A DNA stretch of 64,000 bases from Beijerinckiaceae bacterium (GTDB lineage: Bacteria > Pseudomonadota > Alphaproteobacteria > Rhizobiales > Beijerinckiaceae): NCBI GenBank assembly GCA_947475995.1, contig CANJNI010000006.1, positions 62,001-126,000 of the forward strand. Reading direction: 5' to 3'. The notes beneath the pieces are model-generated. The model was not told where the DNA came from and did no database searches. It saw only the letters and a program-made list of their open reading frames with translations. How positions within the stretch are numbered: the first letter of the stretch is position 1; each line of letters opens with the position of its first letter. A program made the position numbers and the translations under genes. Positions 58,481 to 64,000 of the stretch are shown in pieces.

Positions 58481-60369
58481 CATGCGGCGTCGCGGTCTCC
58501 GCGCTTGGGTCTTGGCTCTTCGTCCTTCACTTCGATGACTATATCCGGGACGTTATCCTTTCGGTCCTGCCGGGAGATTCGTTTCAATAGCGAGGACACG
58601 ACACGCCCGCCGATGCTCACCCTGAGCATGTCGCCTTCGTGCACGACTGCCGGACCGCCTCCCTCACGCTTCAGCACGAGTTCGCGCGTGTGGTACTTGT
58701 CCAGTCCCGGGCGATGCGCAACGTGGATCACCATCGCCTTGGGCAGGTGTTCCATCATCATTTCCATCATGCGGCGCTGACTGATTTCATCGAGCGCGGA
58801 CGTCGCCTCGTCCATGATGACGATATCCGGCTTCTTGAGAAAGACGCGCGCGAAGGCAAGTCGCTGCTGCTCGCCGCCCGACATGATCGAGGACCAGTTG
58901 TCCTCTTCGTCGAGCCGCGCGGTGAAATGTTGTAATCCGCATTCCTCAAGAATAGCCGCGATGTCGTCATCGGAAAAAGGCAAGCCGTCGTCCGGATAGG
59001 ACAGGGCCGTGCGGAGTGTCCCGAGCGGAATATAGGGCCGTTGCGGCATGAAGGAGAAACGCGCGTCGAGCGGTCGCAGGATTTGTCCCGAGCCCCACGG
59101 CCACAGGCCCGCAATGGCGCGGATCAACGTGCTTTTGCCGCTGCCGGACTCGCCTTTGACGATGACCTTCTCGCCCATCTCGATCCGCGCGTCGGATTCA
59201 TCGAGCATGATCTTCCCGTCGTGCTGGGAGATTGAAACTGCGATGAGGCGGACGGCGCCATCCTCGCTGTCCTTGATTTCGATGGACGTCCCGTCCTGCT
59301 TGGCGGAAAAAGTGTCCATGTCGTCGAAGGCCTGATCGAGCGCAGCGACGCGCCGCGCGGAGGCGGACCAGTTGGCGAGGCTGAGGGCGTTGTCGGCGAG
59401 CCAGTTCAGCGCCGTCTGCACAGATGAAAACGCGGCGGCGGCTTGCATCAAATCGCCTAACGTCATTTCACCGGAGAGAAATTTCGGCGCGCCAAGGAGC
59501 AGCGGAACCGCCGGCGCAATCACATTGTTTCCGCTCGACAGGAAAATCATCCGCACCTGACGGCCGATGACGAGGATCCAGCGTCGGGCGAGCTCCGAAA
59601 AATTGTCCTTGAGCATTCTCTGCTCGTCTTCCTCGCCGCCAATCAGCGCAATTGTTTCTGCATTTTCACGCGTTCGGGTGAGCGCATAGCGAAAGTCGCC
59701 TTCACCAGCGGCCTTCTCTTCGACGCGCTCCACCAGCGGCCGGCCAAGCTTGTACATGCCGAAGGTCGTCAGGGAGGTGTAGATCACCACGGCAATCACC
59801 AGATAGCCGGGGATTGTGTAGCCCCAGACGGTGAGTGATCCGCCCACTTGCCAAAGCACGAAGACGAACGCCATCGACAGCATCAGCGTATTCAGAACGC
59901 CGCCCGCGAGATCGACGAAAAGTTCGATGGACAGGCGCCCGTCTTCGGCCATTCGGGCTTCGGGATTGTCGACAGTCCTGAGAATGCTCAGCTTGTAGAA
60001 GCGGCGCTCGCTCAGCCATCGCCCGGCGAGCTTGTGCGTCAGCCATTCGCGCCAGCGCAACTGCAAGCGCATCCGGGCCTGCGTCAGGCCGACCATCGCG
60101 ATCGCGCTTGCAAGTGCAAGACCCGCGACGACGGCCACCGACCATATCAGTGCTTCGATGTCCTTGTTCTGCAGGGCGTCGAAAAAATATTTGTTCCAGC
60201 GATTGACCGCGATGGACAGGAGCATGTTCACGGCCAGCGCGCCGAGAAAAGCCAGCGCGAGAATCCAGGCAATTTTCCTGGATGATCCGGACCAGAAGCG
60301 AAACGACAAGGTAATGAAGCGTCGCAGGAGCCCACGCTCGCGCTGCTCGGTCTGTGCTGTCTGTTCCAT
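58480..60369 (-). CDS. SbmA/BacA/YddA-type ABC transporter (ABC-D family), fused membrane and ATPase domains
   Basis: A protein of 629 residues. The first ~340 carry about six membrane segments and the ABC-D signature region ('WREWLTHKLAGRWLSERRFYKL', 'NPEARMAEDGRLSIELFVDL'). The ATPase half has Walker A 'GESGSGKSTL', 'FMPQRPYIPLGTLR', signature 'SGGEQQR' and Walker B 'IVIMDEATSALDE'. It matches YddA-like long proteins rather than SbmA, which lacks an ATPase. Substrates are unknown (SbmA moves peptides). A perfect GGAAC-N16-CGTT sequence lies 23 bases upstream of the start, so stress induction is likely. Confidence 0.9.
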   Translation of the reverse strand: MEQTAQTEQRERGLLRRFITLSFRFWSGSSRKIAWILALAFLGALAVNMLLSIAVNRWNKYFFDALQNKDIEALIWSVAVVAGLALASAIAMVGLTQARMRLQLRWREWLTHKLAGRWLSERRFYKLSILRTVDNPEARMAEDGRLSIELFVDLAGGVLNTLMLSMAFVFVLWQVGGSLTVWGYTIPGYLVIAVVIYTSLTTFGMYKLGRPLVERVEEKAAGEGDFRYALTRTRENAETIALIGGEEDEQRMLKDNFSELARRWILVIGRQVRMIFLSSGNNVIAPAVPLLLGAPKFLSGEMTLGDLMQAAAAFSSVQTALNWLADNALSLANWSASARRVAALDQAFDDMDTFSAKQDGTSIEIKDSEDGAVRLIAVSISQHDGKIMLDESDARIEMGEKVIVKGESGSGKSTLIRAIAGLWPWGSGQILRPLDARFSFMPQRPYIPLGTLRTALSYPDDGLPFSDDDIAAILEECGLQHFTARLDEEDNWSSIMSGGEQQRLAFARVFLKKPDIVIMDEATSALDEISQRRMMEMMMEHLPKAMVIHVAHRPGLDKYHTRELVLKREGGGPAVVHEGDMLRVSIGGRVVSSLLKRISRQDRKDNVPDIVIEVKDEEPRPKRGDRDAA

Positions 60370-60392
60370 ATGGCCCCTCTGGCTTCGCAGTA

Positions 60393-60417
60393 AACGCGGG
60401 CGGAGCGGGACAGTTCC
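60393..60417 (-). promoter_or_regulatory. EcfG-type promoter, perfect consensus
   Basis: On the minus strand GGAAC, 16 bases, CGTT with no mismatch, ending 23 bases before the ATG at 60369. It is the best match of its kind in the window. Confidence 0.65.
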
Positions 60418-60425
60418 GTTTCTGG

Positions 60426-60450
60426 TGAACCTTATGCGCGACCGTGCGTT
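60426..60450 (+). promoter_or_regulatory. EcfG-type promoter candidate for the AI-2E-family gene
   Basis: TGAAC, 16 bases, CGTT (one mismatch). It ends only nine bases before the ATG at 60460, but 36 bases before the in-frame ATG at 60487, so it also bears on start choice. Confidence 0.3.
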
Positions 60451-60459
60451 ACATCCGCC

Positions 60460-62283
60460 ATGGCCATGGGCCGGAAAGCAACACGCATGTGGCCTGGAGC
60501 ATCTTCGAACTCTACCATTCTGAGCGCCGCGAGCCTGACAATTGCGGCCATTGTGGTGGGCGGTCTTTCCCTCGGTCGCGACATTCTCATTCCTCTCGCG
60601 ATGGCCGGGCTGCTAAGCTTCGTACTCGCGCCGCTTGTGAAGCGGCTGGGCCGTCTGGGCCTGCCGAGAGGTCTGGCGGTCAGCCTTGTCGTGCTGTTGC
60701 TGCTGGCCATCATTGCAACGAGTTTCTGGCTGCTGGGAAAGCAGGCCGCGTCGCTGGCTGAATCCCTGCCTGCCTATCAGGCCAATTTGTCGAGGAAGGT
60801 CGAACTGGCGAAGGAGTTCTTCGGCAACGGCGGCATCTGGAAGCAGGCGCTGCGCGTGCTGGAGGGCATCCAGTCGCAGCTGACGTCCGTGGTGACCGCG
60901 CCGGACCGGACTCTGGAGGTTCGGCAAGCATCGCAGCCCGTAGGCGCCTTCATGTCCTACGTGAGCGGCACCATTCCGGCCCTCGGGACGGTTGTGCTTA
61001 TCGTCATCCTGACGACGTTCATTCTCCTGCAATACGAGGATATTCGCGACCGATCAGTGCGGTTGATGGGCGTGCAGGAAATCGGCCGGTCCACGCAGGC
61101 GCTCGATGAAGTCGGCAAGGACCTTGCCCGGTTCTTTCTCTTGCAGGCCTCGCTTAACGCCAGCTTCGGTGTGGTGATCGGATCTGCGCTATGGATGTTC
61201 GGCGTACCCGGCGCGATCCTTTGGGGTTTCGTGGCCGCCGCCATGCGATTTGTGCCTTATGTGGGCAGCATCGTAGCGGCATTCTTTCCATTGATGGCGG
61301 CGGCCCTTTTCGATTCCGGCTGGAACATGCTGATCGAGACGGCCGCGCTGTTTGTCGTCAGCGAGTCACTGGTGGGCCAGGTTGTCGAGCCGTTGTTGTT
61401 CGGGCATCGGACCAGCCTGTCGCCACTCGCCGTCGTGGCGAGCGCGGCCTTCTGGACCTTCCTCTGGGGGCCGCTTGGACTGTTGATTGCAACGCCTCTC
61501 ACGCTCACCATCGTGGTGCTGGGGCATCATGTACCGGCGTTGAATTTTATTTCCGTCATCCTCGGGAATGAACCGCCGCTGGAGCGACCGGCGCAATTGT
61601 ATCATCAGCTTTTGCAGGCCGATGTCGCGCGGGCGACGCGCGATGCAGAGGAATGGATCGTCGAGAAGTCCCCCAGGGAATATATCGATGAAGTCGTCCT
61701 GCCGGCTTTTGCGGCGGCCGCCTATGATCAACGGCGGGGTGTGCTGGAAGGGGGCACGCTCGAGCGGGCTGCGCATGGGACCGACGAGTTCATCGAAACG
61801 TTCGGGGATCTGTTGCCTGAAGCAATCGAGGAATCCGCGCAGGTCTTTCGTCCGTTGCTTGCGATTTTCGGCGTACGCGGCCCGTTCGATCAGGCGGCGG
61901 CTGCCGTCGTCGGCGATTATGCCGCGCGTACGACCGGGTTCCAGGTGGCTCGCCCGGCCATGCCGGGCCTGAACGGCATTGCAAGCCTGCTGGCGGAAAA
62001 CGACTCTCCCGACGTTGTGGCCATTGTCGCAGCAGGGGGAGGAACGCCGGGCCAGTTGCGTCTCATCGTGCGCAAGATCAGACGTACTTTTCCGCACGCA
62101 TCGCTGCACATTTTGGCCGTGGACACAGAACGTGAAATGGCCGCGCAGACGGACCGTTACGATGGCGCCTCGATGTTTGACAAGGCCGGAGAACTGATCA
62201 GCGCACTCGAGCGCTGCTATCATCAATTGCGGGCCGATGCTACGCCGGAACAGACCGATGCTGTTCCGGCGGCTGCCAAATGA
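60460..62283 (+). CDS. AI-2E transporter (PerM) family permease with long C-terminal extension
   Basis: A protein of 607 residues. Residues ~20-345 are the eight-helix PerM/AI-2E family permease ('LSLGRDILIPLAMAGLLSFVLAPLVKRLGRLGLPR', 'FGVPGAILWGFVAAAMRFVPYVGSIVAAFFPLMAA', 'GPLGLLIATPLTLTIVVLG'). The remaining ~260 residues are soluble, about twice the usual length, and contain 'ASLLAENDSPDVVAIVAAGGGTPGQLRLIVRKIRRTFPHASLHIL', which has a Rossmann- or receiver-like look. In-frame starts at 60466 and 60487 are possible; the last would fit a promoter at 60426-60450. It is divergent from the ABC transporter. Confidence 0.85.
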   Translation: MAMGRKATRMWPGASSNSTILSAASLTIAAIVVGGLSLGRDILIPLAMAGLLSFVLAPLVKRLGRLGLPRGLAVSLVVLLLLAIIATSFWLLGKQAASLAESLPAYQANLSRKVELAKEFFGNGGIWKQALRVLEGIQSQLTSVVTAPDRTLEVRQASQPVGAFMSYVSGTIPALGTVVLIVILTTFILLQYEDIRDRSVRLMGVQEIGRSTQALDEVGKDLARFFLLQASLNASFGVVIGSALWMFGVPGAILWGFVAAAMRFVPYVGSIVAAFFPLMAAALFDSGWNMLIETAALFVVSESLVGQVVEPLLFGHRTSLSPLAVVASAAFWTFLWGPLGLLIATPLTLTIVVLGHHVPALNFISVILGNEPPLERPAQLYHQLLQADVARATRDAEEWIVEKSPREYIDEVVLPAFAAAAYDQRRGVLEGGTLERAAHGTDEFIETFGDLLPEAIEESAQVFRPLLAIFGVRGPFDQAAAAVVGDYAARTTGFQVARPAMPGLNGIASLLAENDSPDVVAIVAAGGGTPGQLRLIVRKIRRTFPHASLHILAVDTEREMAAQTDRYDGASMFDKAGELISALERCYHQLRADATPEQTDAVPAAAK

Positions 62284-62284
62284 T

Positions 62285-62461
62285 TTATTTCGGCTTCTTG
62301 TCCTTCCCGGATTCCGATCCGACCCGCATCTGGTAGTAAGCGGGCGGATCGCTTGCCGGAAAGGATTCCAGCGAGGCTTCCTCGACTTCATCCTTCGCGC
62401 GGGGCTTCACCTGCGCCTGCTTCTTGGCCTTGTCGTCGGACGTTTTCTCGGGCTTCTTCAT
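62285..62461 (-). CDS. Small conserved protein with ESFPASDPPA motif
   Basis: A protein of 58 residues, mostly charged. 'VEEASLESFPASDPPAYY' is a motif shared by many small uncharacterised alphaproteobacterial proteins. It begins at the second of two ATGs (62464 and 62461), both downstream of GGAG. It lies 10 bases after the PRC-barrel gene on the minus strand and so is probably co-transcribed with it. Function not known. It ends two bases from the convergent permease stop. Confidence 0.65.
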   Translation of the reverse strand: MKKPEKTSDDKAKKQAQVKPRAKDEVEEASLESFPASDPPAYYQMRVGSESGKDKKPK

Positions 62462-62471
62462 CATCAACTCC

Positions 62472-62843
62472 TTACCAGTAAGGCGCCACGCCCCAGTAAT
62501 CGTTGAGCTCGCGCTCGCGATTGCGGTCGGTCCAATTGTATTCGGGCTCACGATAGAAAGTCGGTGCGCCCCGCAATTGCTGCTCATTGATGTCGACGCG
62601 GTAGCCGCCGAGCGAGGTGTCGTAAGTCAGCTTGTTCCATGGAATCGTGTGTTCTTCCGAGCCCATGCCGAGAAAGCCGCCGAACGACATGACGGCATAA
62701 ACCGCCTTGCCGCTGACCTTTTCGAGCATGATGCGCTTGATGGTGCCGATGTCGCGGCCGCTGGTGTCATAGACGGTTGTGCCTTCGACCCGATCGCTCT
62801 CGATGAGCGGCTTGCCCGTAAGGATGGAAGATGACGTCGCCAT
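62472..62843 (-). CDS. PRC-barrel domain protein
   Basis: A protein of 123 residues with a single PRC-barrel ('GKPLIESDRVEGTTVYDTSGRDIGTIKRIMLEKVSGKAVYAVMSFGGFLGMGSEEHTIPW' pattern, residues ~9-70), then a Tyr/Arg-rich tail. PRC barrels occur in photosynthetic reaction-centre H subunits, RimM and many stress proteins; this stand-alone type is common in Hyphomicrobiales stress regulons. The ATG at 62843 has GGAGG. A GGAAC-N16-GGTT candidate promoter lies 30 bases upstream. The frame that continues to 63644 has no ribosome site. Confidence 0.88.
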   Translation of the reverse strand: MATSSSILTGKPLIESDRVEGTTVYDTSGRDIGTIKRIMLEKVSGKAVYAVMSFGGFLGMGSEEHTIPWNKLTYDTSLGGYRVDINEQQLRGAPTFYREPEYNWTDRNRERELNDYWGVAPYW

Positions 62844-62873
62844 TTTAGCCTCCACAGGTTGATGGTGAACCGT

Positions 62874-62898
62874 AACCTTGGAGGCGGATGGAGGTTCC
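62874..62898 (-). promoter_or_regulatory. EcfG-type promoter candidate for the PRC-barrel gene
   Basis: On the minus strand GGAAC, 16 bases, GGTT (one mismatch), ending 30 bases before the ATG at 62843; the same variant as at 55332. Confidence 0.5.
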
Positions 62899-62975
62899 TG
62901 GCGATCTGAAGGGTCGCGTGGAACATCCGGCAACGTGGCGGCATTCAGAATGGAGTGAACCAGCGGAGATTCGCC

Positions 62976-63281
62976 ATGAAGCGCGCGTTCGTGATGATTG
63001 TTGCTGCATTCGCCCCGCTCGGCTTTGCGGTTGCGCAGGAAAAGCTGCCCCAATCTCCTCACCCGACGGAAACCGACAAGGTGATCCGGGAAAAGATGGA
63101 CAAGCCGGCCGATCAGACCCGCGGTGGCGAGACCCTGACGGAAAAGCTCGACCGCACCGACGGGGTGATTGCACCTCCTAAAATCGATCCGGACATCAAC
63201 AAGGGTGCGCCAGCCGCAGGGAGCAATATGCCGGTCATCCGTCCGCTCCCCAATCAGGACATGGATGCGAAGCCGAAGTAG
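62976..63281 (+). CDS. Small exported protein, unknown function
   Basis: A protein of 101 residues with a Sec signal ('MKRAFVMIVAAFAPLGFAVA', cleavage after VAQ) and a charged, Pro-rich mature part without recognised domain ('EKLPQSPHPTETDKVIREKMDKPADQTRGGETLTEKLDRTDGV' region). It is likely to be a periplasmic, possibly disordered, protein. A CGGAGA ribosome site precedes the ATG. It is divergent from the PRC-barrel gene and may share its stress control, though no matching promoter was seen on the plus strand. Confidence 0.7.
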   Translation: MKRAFVMIVAAFAPLGFAVAQEKLPQSPHPTETDKVIREKMDKPADQTRGGETLTEKLDRTDGVIAPPKIDPDINKGAPAAGSNMPVIRPLPNQDMDAKPK

Positions 63282-63365
63282 CTTTGGCCGGAGGATTGGG
63301 CTGCAGGATTGCGGGGTCGCCGGGGACGTCCTAGATTGCCGGCGATCCCATTCGCCGGAATGCCC

Positions 63366-63734
63366 ATGACCGACCCGAAAATGTACTACGACTCCCATGT
63401 TTTCGTCTGCAAGAACGAGCGTCCGGCAGATCATCCGCGCGGATGCTGTCTGCATCGCGGCTCGGGCGAATTGCACGCCTATATGAAGGAGCGCACGAAG
63501 AAGCTGGGGATCAAGAACGCCCGCATCAACCAGTCGGGTTGTCTGGAGCGGTGCGAAATGGGGCCGGCGATGGTGATCTACCCCGAGGGCGTCTGGTACA
63601 CCTATCGCAACAAGGATGACATTGATGAGATCATCCAGACCCACATGATCGACGGCGGGCGGGTCGAGCGATTGATGCTTTTGCCAACCGACAAGTTCCC
63701 GGCCGACCGCGAGTCCCGGCTGACCGAAAGGTGA
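63366..63734 (+). CDS. Thioredoxin-like [2Fe-2S] ferredoxin-type protein
   Basis: A protein of 122 residues with the thioredoxin-like ferredoxin fold: 'HVFVCKNERPADHPRGCCLHRG' supplies the first cysteines and 'NQSGCLERCEMGPAMVIYPEG' the C-x3-C pair. 'WYTYRNKDDIDEIIQTHM' completes the domain. Such proteins are small electron carriers or occur as NuoE-like domains. The start at 63366 is the second of two close ATGs (63360, 63366). It is followed by a 65-base gap and the Bug gene at 63800. The redox partner is unknown. Confidence 0.87.
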   Translation: MTDPKMYYDSHVFVCKNERPADHPRGCCLHRGSGELHAYMKERTKKLGIKNARINQSGCLERCEMGPAMVIYPEGVWYTYRNKDDIDEIIQTHMIDGGRVERLMLLPTDKFPADRESRLTER

Positions 63735-63799
63735 TGCCCGCGCTTGTCGACAAGCCTGCTTCTGCGCTCTAGTTTATTCGGCATTCAGGGAGTGGCATT

Positions 63800-64000
63800 A
63801 TGGCGATGGGGCAAAAAAGTCTGTCGGTTGCGGCATTGGCGATCGGCGCAACTGCGCTGGTCTTCTCGCTGCCTGCCGTGGCGCAAGTCTACAAAGGCAA
63901 ACAAATACGCATGATCATCGCCAGCGGCGCTGGCGGCGGTTATGACGCTTACGCCCGCATCCTGCAGCGCTATCTTGAAAAACATATCGACGGCAATCCG
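63800..64000 (+). CDS. Bug/TctC-family solute-binding protein, N-terminal part
   Basis: The first 67 codons of a gene cut by the right edge. A Sec signal ('SLSVAALAIGATALVFSLPA', cleavage after 'VAQ') is followed by the Bug start 'YKGKQIRMIIASGAGGGYDAYARILQRYL'. This is the third Bug gene of the window. The start follows a GGGAGTG site. TctA/TctB genes, if any, would lie beyond the window. Confidence 0.88.
   Translation, partial: MAMGQKSLSVAALAIGATALVFSLPAVAQVYKGKQIRMIIASGAGGGYDAYARILQRYLEKHIDGNP

Noticed and set aside
62905..62945. GGAAC in front of the exported protein at 62976, considered as a plus-strand EcfG promoter.
   Set aside because: At the required 16-base spacing the sequence is GCAT, and CGT occurs only nine bases away, so it does not fit.

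Overview
This 64-kb window is high-GC bacterial chromosome, densely coding, most consistent with an alphaproteobacterium of the Hyphomicrobiales (Rhizobiales) type. The indications are many orphan solute-binding proteins (Bug/TctC, NMT1-like and Fbp-like), Tat-dependent binding proteins, a hybrid histidine kinase of the AHDFNN class, and a block of stress genes preceded by sequences resembling the alphaproteobacterial EcfG promoter (GGAAC-N16-CGTT). No rRNA, tRNA, CRISPR array, insertion sequence, prophage or pseudogene was recognised. Family names come from motif recognition by eye; no database search was run.

Region A (about 1-33 kb) is a catabolic mosaic. Enzymes that resemble late steps of aromatic, phthalate-type or heterocycle breakdown are interspersed with binding-protein genes. 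They include a DapA-like aldolase end, a cupin, two alpha/beta hydrolases, MmgE/PrpD, a LigJ-like 4-oxalomesaconate hydratase, a ThDP enzyme, a luciferase-like monooxygenase, a flavin reductase, two paralogous metal-dependent hydrolases, an SDR, an Asp/Glu racemase-fold enzyme with a single catalytic-type cysteine, and a 4-oxalocrotonate-type tautomerase. There are six NMT1-like binding proteins, three signal-less proteins resembling 4,5-dihydroxyphthalate decarboxylase (Pht5), and two Bug proteins, but only one ATPase/permease pair (22033-23738). Regulation appears to be by a classical LysR (17509) and two unusual LysR-type proteins that each carry two tandem N-terminal HTH domains (18427-19665 and 28408-29649).

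Region B (33-43 kb) is more ordinary: an FKBP-type isomerase, a Cache-type hybrid histidine kinase, a two-subunit biotin-dependent acyl-CoA carboxylase (methylcrotonyl-CoA type), an ABC-F protein, a membrane-anchored SGNH-like protein whose active-site residues look lost, and a creatininase-family hydrolase.

Region C (43-53 kb), all on the minus strand, holds a composite cytochrome c/beta-propeller protein; a tightly coupled CoA-transferase plus two 2-hydroxyacyl-CoA-dehydratase-family subunits with few or no cysteines and no activator gene; and a complete Fbp/Afu-type ABC importer.

Region D (53-63 kb) looks like a general-stress island: a YqjD/holin-like/DUF3618-type trio, a SemiSWEET, a probable operon of a histone-like basic protein, SDR, manganese catalase, exported PepSY-like protein and YflT-like protein, an SbmA/YddA-type ABC exporter, an extended AI-2E-family permease, a PRC-barrel protein and small proteins. 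Five gene starts here have GGAAC-N16-NNTT-like sequences 23-30 bases upstream. The window closes with a thioredoxin-like [2Fe-2S] protein and the beginning of a third Bug protein.
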